In this document: one piece after another, positions 33,250 to 46,500 of the stretch
How the letters are laid out: every line of letters begins with the position of its first letter
How positions within the stretch are numbered: position 1 is the stretch's first letter
Assembly: GCA_964035545.1 (NCBI GenBank)
Contig: OZ037765.1
Location: forward strand, 17,168,698-17,232,697
Direction of reading: 5' to 3'
From: Bugula neritina
Taxonomy: Eukaryota; Bryozoa; Gymnolaemata; Cheilostomatida; Bugulidae
DNA: 64,000 bases
The notes under the pieces: model-generated
What the model saw: the letters and a program-made list of their open reading frames with translations, nothing else
Database searches by the model: none
What the model was told of the DNA's origin: nothing
Program-made: the position numbers and the translations under genes

Positions 33250-36072
33250 ATGGCTGATCCTCGCTTAAGAAGCTTGAAAATTCAAACCGGCGTTGTCAAA
33301 AGGTATCAGTATCGCTGATGTTTCTACTTATAGTATAACGATTACAGTATTAGTATGGTATTGCTGTTAGTATTAGTGTATTTAGTAATAGTCTTATTTC
33401 AATGTGTATAGTATGATTACTATTACTATTGGTGTTGTATTACTATTAGTATTAGTAATGACTATTACTAATACTGTAATAGTAATACTAGTACTAGTAG
33501 TAAATGTAATACTGATAGTAATACTAATACTAATAGTAGCACTAAGAGTGATAGTTATAGTATTTGTGTAAGTTATACTATTAGTATTACTATTACTATT
33601 ACTGTTAGTAATATTATTAGTATTACTATTAGTATAACTATAAGTATTAGTATTACTATAAACTTATTACCTAGCTTTAGATATCATTACTATCAGTGAT
33701 TAGACGTACTACAACTACATTCACTTTTAGTCTATCATTACTAGTAATAATAATAATCTAATTACTAATAGACATAGTGATATTCCCATTAATAGTAAAA
33801 AGTAATACTGGCGATTAGTCTAAAAGGCAAAGTATGGGGTTAAAATTATGATACTTAATCCTTATCGGCTATTTGATATTTGAATAAATACGATCAATAT
33901 CATCTTAAATTAAATGGCACCTCATCTCTCTTTGACTCCCGTATCTTAAATTTTTACCAAGTAGCAATTCTGTTGCTTATGTAAATCTAATACATTCAAG
34001 TTATTTGATTTTGTTGCCAAATTGTTTTTTAGCTAAGCTACGCCTACTATTTTCAATATAGGGTACATAATTTTTTTAAACATCAAGTGAATGTTCTAAA
34101 TTCAAACTGTGATCCAAATTTGGTTTTTTAATTATGTGTGTGTTTTTTATTTTCGTCATAATATAGTGTTTTACAACTAGCATAAGTTACAAGAGCAGAC
34201 AAACAATTAGAAAGGAAACATAGTAACAAATAACAGTATATAAAAAATAAAGCTGTCGGAAGTGATGATGGGGCCCAGTGCGAAATAGCATGGCTAGTGG
34301 TAGGCGGGCCCAAAGTTGGCATAACCATACATGGCGCCACAGATCACTATACTGCATTAGATACTATGTGCTATTTGGTTTTAAACAAATTTAGTGGGAA
34401 GCAATTTAGAAAATTTAGGTTTTGTCTCAACAAAATTTGTAACAACAAGTTTGTAGAAAACTCTTATAGTTTTATTTATGATGTGCATACTTTAGTATTT
34501 ACTGTTGTGGGTTAATGGTTTGCTATTACAATTAGACTTGCTAAAGAAAAGACAGTCTACGAGCAAGAAGTTGTGAAGCAAACAGAGCACATTGAAAAAA
34601 TGAAAGCTGATGGTAAAGATGAATATGACATCAAAAAGCAGGTACCTGTAGCAATTTAATTTTTCAAATTTACAAATGACTGTAGGGAAAGATTCAAGTC
34701 ATTGTATTCTAAACTCCACTTGATTTTCATTGCCATCACTTATCAACACTGAGCTTTTTTCTGAATGGATTGTAAATAAGTAAGTTGTTGTTTAATAAAT
34801 GATAGCCGCCCTCTTTCAACATAAACGAATCTACTGAAATAGAAAATCAGTGTCGGAAAAAGAATTTTGTGACATAAAAGTACAAAAGTTGTTTGTGAAT
34901 ACATTATATAAAATTAAATAATACTGTAAAAGTACCTCTTTAAAAAGTTTTTGTCTTTTATTGTACAGTATATTATTTTCAGCATACATAGTAGTTAATA
35001 TCCAGCATTTTAAAGATAGTAAAATATATGACTATCAACATTTTATGTAGGCTGCATAGCATGTAGTATTTGCCTATAAGATATACATACGAAAAATATG
35101 TTATATAGAGAAAAAGATTTTGCAGTTTAAATTTTAAAGCAATTTTTGACCAAAAATTGTGCAAGCATTTGTTATGCTGTAAAAAGTTTTACTCGCTGCG
35201 TCAAAACTTTATTTAAATATTCAATTAATTTGTAGTGAAGTAATATTGGCAAGAATAACCTGACATTTCTTGTATTTAGTGCAAATAGTAGTAACTCTTT
35301 AAAAAATATGAGCTGATTAACATTTGCATAAAGTATATAATGTACATTCTAGGACCCTGTTTTAATATTATCACTAAACTAATATGCACAAAGATTTGAC
35401 CAATTCTATTAAGTTTCATCCAGAAAAATAGATATAATTATTTCCAATGGGTATTGACTCAACTGTACTTATGCACTATATACATCACGCCTTGCTTAAA
35501 AATGTTCATATTTCAAGGACTGTATGTTCAACACCTACCATGTCATAGCATACTCTGCCCAAAATTTCATTTTAGAAAAAAAACAATGAACTGCTGAACG
35601 AATTTCCATTCTGATTAAAATGATAGATTTGTTTAAAACTGTAAATTAATATTGTTGCTATATAATTTTACATATTTTGTCACCACTTCTTGTAAGTACT
35701 TAAAATCTGGAAAAATTTAGCATTGTGGCAGTTGTCTGTGCTATTCTATGACACAATAAAGTAATAGATTTATCAAACAGTTTTATGTAATGTAATAACA
35801 TTTGTATATATAAAGATAATGTAAGTTTCATGGAGTTTTCCTCTTCCTGAAGTATTATTAGTATATGGTATAATAAATAGTGCAATGATATTATTTAGAC
35901 TGAAGTATTAGAGGAGTCGAAAATGATGATTCCAGACTGTCAGCGGAAACTTAAGGATGCTCATGCTAAACTGTCGGCATTGTTAGAAGAGACAGCAGAG
36001 CTGCATGAATCCAAAGAGTATAGTGATGCCAAAGATCAAGCTGCTGCCGTCCAGTCTGTTGTTGCTAATTAA
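33250..36072 (+). CDS. TBCA: Tubulin-folding cofactor A
   Basis: Exons 33250-33302, 34536-34641 and 35899-36072 join in phase to give 110 aa; the human protein has 108. The N-terminus MADPRLRSLKIQTGVVKRL is almost the family consensus. YEQEVVKQTEHIEKMKADG, DEYDIKKQTEVLEESKMMIP and DCQRKLKDAHAKL follow in order. The protein is an all-helical three-helix bundle with no signal peptide or membrane segment. TBCA captures beta-tubulin released by the cytosolic chaperonin and hands it on for heterodimer assembly. The start is the first ATG and matches the family start exactly. A possible ATTAAA signal is at 36143. The only oddity is the long repeat-rich first intron. Confidence 0.95.
33330..33800. 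repeat. Degenerate (TAGTAT)n repeat in TBCA intron 1
   Basis: Dense ATTACTATTAGTATTAGTA-type sequence alternating between strands, so the block is partly self-complementary. Begins about 30 bases after the splice donor. Confidence 0.7.
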
Positions 36073-36956
36073 CTGTAGAAGTCCGCCTTTTTCTGTGCCC
36101 AGCTGCTAATTTTATTATTTAGAATGCTTAATTTGTTCTGTAATTAAACTTGTTGAGCAGCTTTAAAATTGACAAAAATGTAGAATTTTATAATTGCTGT
36201 TTAGATTTATTATTTCTTTATAATTTCTTAATAATAGTGTTTCACTTTTCCAATCATTCATTTATTTGCGATCTCAGTTACCTGATGTCAAAAAATTAAA
36301 TTTGAAGTAATAGTATATATATTAATTGAAGTATTTTAGCTTCCCTGTGTTTATTTGATATTGCTTAGTAATTGCATTTACCATTATAGTACCGTAATTA
36401 ATAAAAACACCAAAAAGGAATGTAACATATATCAATATTTTACATGTTGAACATAGTATACTAAGTTCTTTTTTATACTTGGAATTGCCTGGTATTGAAT
36501 TCAATTGAAGTTTGAAATGGGAAGCTGAACCTTAGCTAATTATTTAGTTTTAAAATAACCAAGTTGAAGAATTACATTGACTGATAATATTTCAGTATGC
36601 AATTCCACAAGAATCCCGGTAGTAGTGGGAAATCTATACTTTTTGAAAAAATAGTTGTATTAAACAAAATTTCTTGTAAATCACAAGTCTGATGAATGCA
36701 TAAATAGTTACTTTACATTTTACTACTTGAGAAAATGTTTTGAGTTAGTATGTTATGCCTCCTCAAGAAACATTTTGTGCAATGCTAGTAACACTCCAAT
36801 TCTTTGTTCTGTTGAGTACTTAGATCAAGATTTTCACATATGCCTTGGGCGTCTAAAACTTTGTTGAAGCTCGATAACAATTGCTTTATTTTTAATAAAC
36901 TGCTCACACTAGAAGTGACACTTTTGATCAAGCGGGTATAGTGATACAGTTGTGAT

Positions 36957-37128
36957 GGTGTAAAAACTTCTGCCCTCACCAGGAATCGAACCTCAGACTT
37001 CTAACATGCAAGTCAGCTTGCTAACCATTACACTATAGGGGCTACTGAAAATTTCAACACTACGTTTCACCTAGTTCTCCAGAACTTGCAAGGTTCGATT
37101 CCCGGTGAGGGTAGAAACTTTCACATAA
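36957..37128. repeat. tRNA-like retroposon unit with inverted second 3' half
   Basis: The minus strand 37042-36972 reads as a 71-base tRNA-like unit: GCCCCTA acceptor half, GTGTAATGGTTAGC A-box region, AGGTTCGATTCC B-box and TGAGGGC. Six of seven acceptor pairs form, but the anticodon stem does not. A second B-box/3' half with flank (AGGTTCGATTCCCGGTGAGG at 37091-37110 and TAGAAACTTTCACA) lies in opposite orientation. Together they form an inverted repeat with arms of about 36 bases. A functional tRNA is unlikely. Confidence 0.65.
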
Positions 37129-37849
37129 TATTATAAATGAGTACAGTCACTATATACAAATTGCATTGTTAATAACTATTGTGTGTACATTATAAGTACG
37201 AGTGCACACATGTAGCTATAGAGTTATCTTTCCATTTTAGGATCTACAAATGCCGTCCTTCAAGTACGGCTAAAATTATTAATCGCCCCGTATTTAATAA
37301 ACAAAACATCTAGGTATTACTTTTTAAGTTAAGCGAACACTTTTATTGAAGTTTATTCGCTGTGACCGTCGTTAAAAATAAATGATTGTCAACATGAATA
37401 TCAATATGAAGTTATATTTTTATTTATCACTAAATTTGTGATCGTTGTTTATAATCTTTTAATAATATTGTACTAAGATGTAAATTAATGAAAAAGTAAA
37501 TAAAATTATAATCGCCATGTCTAATGGCATGGTTGTATAGTAATTCCATTAGCTTAGGCTTAGCCGATAGCCATAGGGCTAGGCGATAAGATTAAGTTTA
37601 AAAATAAAATAAAAATTAATCATCTTCATGATGATCATGATGATGAAAATGATTATGCATGCTTATAGACTTAGAGTTAGTCTTACATTTAGACTAATTA
37701 TTAGATTGATAGTAGTTTTTCATTGTGTCATATTGATATTCAATTTCATTATGTCTATGATCATATTTATACTATTAATATTCACACTTTTACTTTACTA
37801 TGAGTATGACTATGAGTATTAACCATAGGGAATAGGCATAAATTAACTT

Positions 37850-38220
37850 CTGCTTTTAGTTTTAGTATTGCTATTAGTAATTAGTATTACTATTAGCAAC
37901 AATCACTATGATTATGACTGAATGAGACTTATACTAATACTTTTAGTTTTGGTTTTAGTATTACATTTTGATTTACTATCTAACAAGAAATAGTATTAGT
38001 ATGAGTATCACTATCAATGAAAGTAAATACATTAACTTTAAGGGATTACTCATAAGTAATAATCAAACCAAGTATTACTATTAGTATAAACAGTAATATC
38101 ACTCTCACCATGGCTATAAGTATATAGTATTATACTTTTACGTTTAGTTGTACTGAATACTGATACTTACTACCAGTATGAGTATCATATTCGTAGTGAT
38201 ACTTGACCTTATACTTTTAG
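37850..38220. repeat. Degenerate (TAGTAT)n repeat upstream of RPAIN
   Basis: Runs such as TTAGTATTACTATTAG and AGTATGAGTATCACTATC, similar in texture to those in TBCA intron 1. The remaining intergenic DNA (36073-38830) shows no gene. Confidence 0.65.
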
Positions 38221-38830
38221 TGATGCTAAAACATTTCTGTTTGCTGACCAGGTTTTTCCAGAAAAACAAATCTAGCACACTGCCATTGGGTTCTATTTTT
38301 GTTTTGAGCTTAAAGTTACTTAGTATAAATTGTGTTGTAGAATCATTTTTTCTTGCAGAGAGCTAATTCTAATTTAGCATTGAAACAGTTTATAACTTCT
38401 ACAACTTAAAAATATAGGATATATATTTCGATTGCTAAAATTGCAGTATTTTTATGGCACTTTGGTTATGCTTTGTAGACTAATATGCTCTCTTAAGTGA
38501 TATTGGTAGTGATTTGTAGCTAATTTGTGTTGTTTCCTCTACACTTACAACTTAGTCTAAAATTAAAAACACCGGCTATAAGGTTAAGCTAACTGAAAGG
38601 ATTTGATACACCAAAGCATCTTGCTAATTTGAGAGCAACATATGCTTTAATAACTACATCTTACAGTCTATATTTTCTGTAATATTTTTTCATCATAAAT
38701 TAATCAGTTTCTGTTGCTGATTTTTGTCATTTTGTGAACGATTAATATCTAATCTTTACATTTTTCACTGTAATGTATCATCATTTATTTATTTATTGAT
38801 TTATATCAGTGTGGAATAAATGAAAAGACC

Positions 38831-41800
38831 ATGTCTTCAATGACTAGCACTCGTAAAGATCAGCACAAGTTTACTACTCCTCCATGGAAAGAAACATATA
38901 AAAAGGTAGATATAATTATTTAGTTGTACACTCAGTTGCCTCTTCTAAACTGTGTGCATTTGTTACTGAATTATATGTATAGTGCTTGTAGGCTGTGATA
39001 GTCTTGTTTTCAGATGGCATACGTTGTGATTATGTTTTCTTCAGAGATGTCTAGAAAACATGCGAAAAAATAGAGTCAGCTTTTTGAATCGGTTTAGAAT
39101 GCCAAAAAGGTCAGACGTGATATCTGTGGTACAAGAAGTCATGACAGAAGAGTGGAATGAGCTAAGGAAGTCTCACACCACTCTCCCTTCATGTTCAGAA
39201 CTTATGTTTGATACTGACAATGAAGAGATTACTTATCTCAACTCTATTGTTGAAGAAGTTGAGCTGTCTCTCAGAGAAGAGGGTATGTGGCTAGTAATGT
39301 TTTTTCCTTCAGTATCCGTTTGAGCCAAAATGACCATTTAGCAATACTAGTAATACATTGCTTCTAGTGCTTAGCCACAAGCAAGCACTTGTAACATTAT
39401 GAGTATGAATTTGGTGATCATTGCTCGTAATGATGTCATTATGAGTATTTCAGGCTGATCTCACTTTAACACAGAGTTTTATCAATCAAGTGAGTAAATG
39501 CATGAGAAATTTTTACTAGTAAATAATAGACAATGCTTGGGTAGTTTTATATCTCATCTCACAACTACTTCAGCAGGTCTTTAAAATATTCTTGTTATAT
39601 TTTTGCAGCAAAAATTATCAGATTTTAGCAAGAATATGCAATTGATGTAACGTATTGTTTGTGAATTTAGGGAGCAGTCGTTGTCTGGTGGTAAAAGATC
39701 TGACCTAGTAAGTGCTAGCTAGGTCATGGGTTCGGATTTCGGTAAAGGCTATTGTTGTTTTCATAGAGAGCATCTGGTTACTATGTCTCTTGTGCTCCAA
39801 ATAGACAGTCCTTAACCCCCTCTCCCCTAAAAATACTTACCATCAGAGATTCTCACAGGGATGGAGGCTTTATATGTTGTTTGCATTTATTGCAGAGAAG
39901 AGTCTTTTGGAACTCTATTTCACAGACTATGAAAAAGACCTGTGCAACACAATAGACCAGTTGCTATCAGACTCAGATCTGATCTGCCCTTTGTGTCAAA
40001 GGTTAGCCTAACTACTGTCATAATAGTTTACATTTTATATATCTATCAGCATAAAAGGTTTTACCTGCATAATATTTTTTGTTCATGCTAAAATTATTTG
40101 TGATTTTGTAGTTAATTGTATCTCAAAATATCTGCTATGACTAATTTCTTCAATCTTTCAAAGACATGACAGAAATTATTTTAGGGAACTGTCTTGAGAT
40201 AAAGATAATGTGTATGTGCTAATATAGCTTCTACTGATGCTGTGACCACTATGAGTAAACCGCTATCATTACTGCTAGTATTAATGTTACTGCTACTGTT
40301 GTTGCTACTAATACTGTTGCTACTAATACTGTTACTACTAATACTGTTACTACTAATACTGTTACTACTAATACTACTATCACTACCACTATCACTACTA
40401 CTACCACTACTACTACTACTACTACTACCACTATTACTACTGCTACTACTACTACTAGTACTACTACTACTACTACTACTAGTACTACTACTACACTACT
40501 ACTACTACTACTGTTGTTACTACTGTTGCTACTGCTACTACTGTTGCTACTACTGTTGCTACTACTGTTGCTACTACTGTTGCTACTACTGTTGCTACTA
40601 CTGTTGCTACTACTGTTGCTACTACTGTTGCTACTACTGTTGCTACTACTGTTGCTACTACTGTTGTTACGGCTACTACTAATGTTACTGTTATTATTAG
40701 GCTATTATTCCTGTTTCTATTGTAGTCTAGAGGTGGGTTTATGTTTAGCCAATGCATTGAGCTCAAAAATTATTTTATTTATTTGTGTATTTCACAGAAA
40801 CCCACTGATGATGAATAAAGGTGTTGTTTTGTGTGCCTGTGGTTTAAGAGTAAATACTGAGGTAAGTTTCTGGTTTTAATAAATCATGGTGATTGTAATT
40901 TTTTTAATCTAGAAAACTTAACGTCTTTGGAAGGATTATCAACAATATAAAAGGCTGCAATATTGCAAGTTGTTGAAAATATATTTTCACCACACGTTTC
41001 TTCCATACTCCTACGCTATGTGGTAGTGAAGCTAACCCGTGCCCATGTTTGCATTACATTATTGAATATTCTTACAATAGTTCATTGTGTATTGTACTTC
41101 TGATATTATACTAATCTCTAAATATCATTCTTGGTATAAACCGAATCAATCAAATGTATATCTACAGGTCCTATAAAACTCAGTCTATCAAAATCACATG
41201 TAGGTTGGAACCATTATAACATTATACTATAATCCCCAACTCTTCTTACTGCCAGGCAACTGATTGATGCACATTTGCTGATAATATAAACCTGACACAC
41301 AAAACTTAGATACCAAAAAAATAATGCAGCTAACAAAAGTTGCCCTATTGTTTAAAAACATGTGTTTTTCTGTTGAACTTTCAAATATTTATATGAGGCA
41401 TATTGATTGGCTGTGTTTTATATGATCCATTGTCATGATATGAGAGCAACATAATATATATGTTATATCCCACAACAGCTTTCCCTCAAGCTGGTTCTAC
41501 CATTGCTCTGGCTATGTTTTGCTAGCAAGATGCAGTGACAATTTCCTACATAAAACAGTCATTAGAACGAACTATGGCAACCCACAACAACAGTTGTGAA
41601 GAAACAGCAAACTTTGTTGTTGAGGACATGTTTGGTATGAACCACTTGCTCATGGTCTGTGAGGTAGGGATATTATGGTACAGGTCTTATGTATACGTGT
41701 CATTATTTGACTAGGACAAGCACTGTTCTGGCAGATTAGTATTATAATTGTTTAGAGATTTATAGTAAATGTTACGAGTTGAATATATTGTACAGCTTGA

Positions 41801-42893
41801 CATCCATTTTAAATTTTCTAACAGTTGAGAAGTGCATTTTTTAAATTGCTTCAACAAATGTAATACTACTATGCGCTGCATTGTAGTATTGTTTTTGAAT
41901 ATCTATAAGCACGCAAGTTTCAATTAATAAGGGCTTTTGGGGAGTAATAATAAATTATCAGCTGCCGCAGAACTTCAGTTTGTTAAGATTGTCTCTGTAA
42001 AAACATCACTTTTGATTTACTTTTTGTGTAATAGTGTTGCCTGTTTAACTTTAAAATGTATAAATACTGCAATTGTCTCAAGAACAAATAGTGTCTGCAT
42101 TCCCCAGATATATCATGTCTCAACCCTTCATAATGCTCCATGATTAATTAGCCCTATTTGAAAAGTATATGTTAATGCTCCCAACAAGCCACAATGCTAA
42201 TGAAACAATAAAATTTGGCTTTTAATTTAATTTTAGAAATTTGTTTAAGTTCAACTCAGCTTACAAGATATTATACTTTTTCAATCACTCTAACTTCCTT
42301 GGACTACCATGTTATGCATTTTTTAACAAGTGAATTTTAGTTTGTAACATATTTTGCTGCTTTATAAGAATTTTTTCTTTGTCAGCAACTTTTGATTGTT
42401 TCAGGCTTGCGTAAAATTCAGATTTATTAATTTCTGAAACATTTTAAAATACTAATTTTGAAGATTTTTGTAAGATGGAGTTTGTTTTAAACATTTGGCA
42501 GTTATGGTTAAAATGTGGTGTTTTACTTGCCGAAAATCTACAATCCAAAAGATTTTAAATTAAAAAAGGTCCAAAAACTTGTGAGTTTTGTTAAATCTCT
42601 ATCTATACAAGATCCCCCTGCTAATAAGGCTAAATACTTGTTTGCTGTACCAAAGGAACAATCCTGGTCAGATGCCCTTTTTTCCAATGACCTCAGGGAT
42701 TCCAACCCATGACACAGTTCACACTGAGATGACGCCTTCTTGAAAATCATACCTTTACATTGTAATGTTATAAGCAAAATTCAATTCAGCTAAAAATTAG
42801 GTAAAAGTGAAGTGAAGTCTTCATAAAACATGTAGAATGTAAGGTTTTACCCTTTTGTTGTAGGTGTGTGACTTTATGGACATTATTATATAA
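38831..42893 (+). CDS. RPAIN: RPA-interacting protein (RPAIN/RIP-alpha type)
   Basis: Exons 38831-38905, 39045-39282, 39896-40001, 40798-40861, 41526-41663 and 42864-42893 join in phase to give 216 aa, against 219 in human. The N-terminal PPWKETYKKRCLENMRKNR is the family's basic, importin/RPA-binding segment. VVQEVMTEEWNEL and the acidic SIVEEVELSLREE form the middle. The C-terminal zinc-binding region has ICPLCQR, then VVLCACGL, NSCEE and a final VCDFMDIII. RPAIN carries the replication protein A complex into the nucleus; this is family knowledge. Introns hold a SINE and a long minisatellite. A plus-strand AATAAA lies at 43036. Confidence 0.92.
39672..39885 (+). mobile_element. tRNA-derived SINE, copy 3
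   Basis: tRNA-like head (GTGGTAAAAGATCTGACC and GGTCATGGGTTCGGATTTCG), GAGCATCTGG, then the tail TAAAAATACTTACCATCAGAG and TTCTCACAGGGATGG. It shares head, middle and tail blocks with the two minus-strand copies. It ends only about ten bases before RPAIN exon 3 (39896), so its 3' flank contributes the branch/polypyrimidine region. Confidence 0.75.
40257..40700. repeat. Compound minisatellite, (TAC)n plus a 12-bp unit, in RPAIN intron 3
   Basis: Irregular ACTGTTGCTACTAAT repeats and (TAC)n runs lead into about eleven near-perfect tandem copies of GTTGCTACTACT (about 40524-40672). Poly-Leu and poly-Val open frames across it are artefacts of the three-base periodicity. Confidence 0.95.
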
Positions 42894-43035
42894 CTCGCCT
42901 CATCTTGATTTATTAAAAAATACTTTCATCAGACCTACAGTGTTCTCATTCATTATCTTAGTATGCCATTTTAGAAATTGTATTATATGTATTGGCATAA
43001 TTTTTAATTGTAAATATTTATATTTCACTTTGTGC

Positions 43036-43049
43036 AATAAACATTTATT
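43036..43049. terminator. Back-to-back poly(A) signals of convergent RPAIN and CASP transcripts
   Basis: AATAAA on the plus strand (43036-43041) is separated by two bases from TTTATT (43044-43049), which is AATAAA on the minus strand. The plus signal lies 143 bases after the RPAIN stop. The minus signal lies 464 bases after the CASP stop. If both are used the 3' UTRs overlap slightly. Confidence 0.5.
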
Positions 43050-43512
43050 TTTTAACAATAAGTTTTATCTTTCATTAAATTTTCAAATATCTGCAAATAA
43101 ATGCAATATAATCATGTCAAAATGTGTTTATGAGATATACGATGTAGAGTTGTGCCTTCTTGGAATTAATGGTTGTGCCCATCTTTGTGGAATGCTAGCA
43201 TATGTTCAGCAAATCTATAAAAAAAGTACCACATCGTAACTGTGCATAATAAGAGGATAGATGAAGGCGATTGACGAGGTTAATGTCAAAACCCAAGAAA
43301 TACAGTATAACTTATACAGCATGCATATAAGATTTTGTGTAGCCTATTGGATACATGTGTATCAATTTTACTGCAACTTATTTTACTTGCTGCTTTTGAT
43401 GTAGTTTACTTATAAGAAATTTACCACGAACAGATGTAAACAATAATTGTGTTAAATATTTTAGTAAATTCCACAAAGCAAAATGTAAAAAGGCAAATTT
43501 CTACCAGTTATT

Positions 43513-46500
43513 TCAGAAACCTGATCGGTTTATATAGTATATCGAATACCCTAACCTTTCATCGCATTGGCCTGTTGCATCGTCATCCAAATTTGCCAGC
43601 TTGTACAGTGACTAAAAGGTAATATAAAGAGAGTATAAATCACAGATAGAGTAATAATATTGGTGAATAGAAAATTTTATGCAGCAAGTTACAGTGAAAT
43701 ATATAAATGATTTTATCATGTAGGCTATGCATAGCTGCTTACCAGAAATACGAGCAGGTGCAACAGAATAGCATAGATAAAGGCAAAAGTTCGAGCTGTA
43801 GAGTTTCCCATTACTAGTCTTCCCTGCAATTAAACAGATAATGAATAGTGAACATATTTTCAGACAAGCTATTCTTATTAACTTTGTGTTTGAATTTAGA
43901 TTACAGGGTTTGAGATTATACTACATAAGTTAAGATGTTCTTTCTGCCAAATGTAGGGTCATAGGCACCACTAAAGTTATAGAGATGTGAACCTGGCACA
44001 ACTTATCTATATATCAGTATGACAACATACACATTGTTGCCTGTACAATCTTCAAAGGAGCAGGTGGGAAATGGTTAAAACATAGTCTAGACTCTAGAAG
44101 GTATATATTTAAGCTACATAGTTCATGAAACTGTAGATAAATTATCAAAAATAAATACTTAAACCTAAAACCTTAAACCTTAAAGTATCTTAATAATAAA
44201 TCAATCCTTTTAGCTAAAACGCTACCATCTCTCAAAAGCATAAAAAAGAGCCATGAATCACTAGCTTGCTTACAGCACAGAAAATTCGTTTTTTACGCAC
44301 AATCAGTTAAGCAATAAAAGCTGATGAGTTTGTAGTTTGAAAGAGCCTATAACTTATTAATTTTCTGCCAGCTGGAGCAGGCATTTCATAAGAGAATATA
44401 AAGACTATACTCACAATTCCAAGAGTTATCTTCTCATGAAGCTTAAGGTTGCCATAACGTCTGTTTCTTTCCTAAAAAGATCATTTAGATAAGTTTAAGA
44501 TTAAAATTTCAGGTGAAGTTTATTAATGTTATTGTGTGTGTGGCAATCATGTACTATTTTTAAAATCAGCTTTGTTAAAAAAAAACTTTTAAAATTGTCT
44601 ATAATTATAAATGGCTTAAAGGTCTGTTCATTTTATTATTTGAGAATGTGCAAGAGCTGTAGAAGAGATCATTAGGACAACCTCTTTTCCGAAGTCTGTC
44701 CAAAATATGAATTACATACACTTTTAGTGTAGGTACTAAATCTATAAAACCTTTTTAAAGTTTATTTTCATCAGCTCTTATTTTATGCCAGGATGTTCCT
44801 AAGACTATACAATAATATAATCTACTTCTATATGGCAACATTACAATTTCTCTTACTTTTACTAATATAGATAACAAAATGAATGGAATGTTAAAACACA
44901 TGTTTTGGAGTTTATAATTTAGCTGAATGACCTGTACTTTTTAACTTTGAACATAAGATAGTATTTAAAGTATTAGATGATGAAATACCTTCTTATTGAA
45001 GTTGGTAAATGGATCCAACTTCATCTCATATTGAGCAGAATACCTTGCCTCCGTCTCATCCGTAGGACCAGCAGCAGCTCGACTTCCTGATTTCGAAGAG
45101 TAGTTCTGCAGAAATTTTATCTTCTCGTACAGCTTGATGTTATCCGTTCTGATCCGATCCATCTCATTCTGTTGCAGCAGATTTTTCTGCTGTAAAGCCA
45201 CCAGCTCCTGTAAAATTAATAAATATTAAAGAAAGTCACTTAAGAATTTTAAAATACTTTTAACAATTTACTTTCAAGTATATTTCATTTTTATTACACA
45301 ATATGGCCAGCATATAATTTTACCTGCCTAACTCTACCTAGTTGACTCAAAATTACATTAAATAAAATCCCACTGACAATGATTGGCATGCACTATCTAC
45401 AATATTTCACAAACTAGAAATTCAACAGCACTCATCGTCACAACTACAAATTATACTGATAACATGTTTCACACAAAAAGCTTACAGTTTCAAGCTCCTG
45501 GGCCCTCTGTCTGTACCTTTCACGCTGCCCCTGCATTATCGGCAAAAGAGAGTCGGCAGCAGCAGTCTTTTCAGTATCAACAAACTGAGTGTCTTTCACA
45601 GCTTCAGCAACGAGTTCGGAGCTTTGAGATGGTTCTCCCTTCAACACCATAATAGGTTTACAAACTATTGGCAAATATAGAGTTATACTCTCTTGATGTC
45701 CATCATGTACTATTTGAAGTGTCTAATGACTTCTCAACTAAAATCATCAGTTTATATTATATTTTACATTTACGATTTTTCTATATAACAAAACCAATAT
45801 AAATTAACCAACTTGACTAACCAGGCAACTAATACTAGAACAAGAAAAGAATCTCCGTATATATTCTTGAATTAGAAAAAATAATTGTACGCCTATGTAT
45901 ATTATAAAGTACTGGCTTGAAAATTGAAGCTTTAAAATGATTGATTCTTGAAAAATTACCAACTTTTATTATTGCTTGCTTGACACTAGTGAGTTGTTAA
46001 CATAATAATAAATGTTGTGTTAGTTTTATGTTTACAACAGCTATGTAGTGCCTTAAAAGATGTATTATTTTACTTAGTAAATGCATATTGTTGCTAAATT
46101 AAACCCCAACTACATCAATATATAATATTACCACCACAAAACGTATGTTTTTTTTTTATTAAACACTATTCAATTAATCAAATAAGAAAAGCTGTACATG
46201 CAGCTAATAAATGCATATTTCAGTGCAATTTCTTACCTCGGCATCACCTCTAAACATGATGGAGAGAGCATTCACTTTTCGCAAGTCATCTTCTAACTGA
46301 CCAATCAGCCCCTTCTGCTCTTGACACATTTTAAATGACTCATTGAATTGTTGTGTTAGACTCTCGACTTGTGCTGAAAATAAATTCCTTAACCAGTTGA
46401 AGTAAATAAAAATAAAAATATTATAAGCAACTTTCAAACAAAGGAATTGACAAAACTTACTATATTTTCCAAAACATTAAATTTCAATGAATGCCCAAAC

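Noticed and set aside
34128-34515. Overlapping opposite-strand open frames in TBCA intron 1
   Set aside because: No family resemblance; overlapping frames around a short GGGCCCA inverted motif.
36972-37042. Functional tRNA gene
   Set aside because: The acceptor and B-box look right but the anticodon stem has several mismatches; the unit is part of a repeated retroposon.
40242-40879. Long poly-Leu, poly-Val and Tyr/Cys-rich open frames
   Set aside because: All lie on three-base-periodic minisatellite DNA within an RPAIN intron.
42515-42712. 65-aa plus-strand open frame in the last RPAIN intron
   Set aside because: Amino acid composition looks protein-like (AKYLFAVPKEQSWSDALFS) but I recognise no family, and it is not needed for a complete RPAIN. 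It may be a repeat fragment; unproven.
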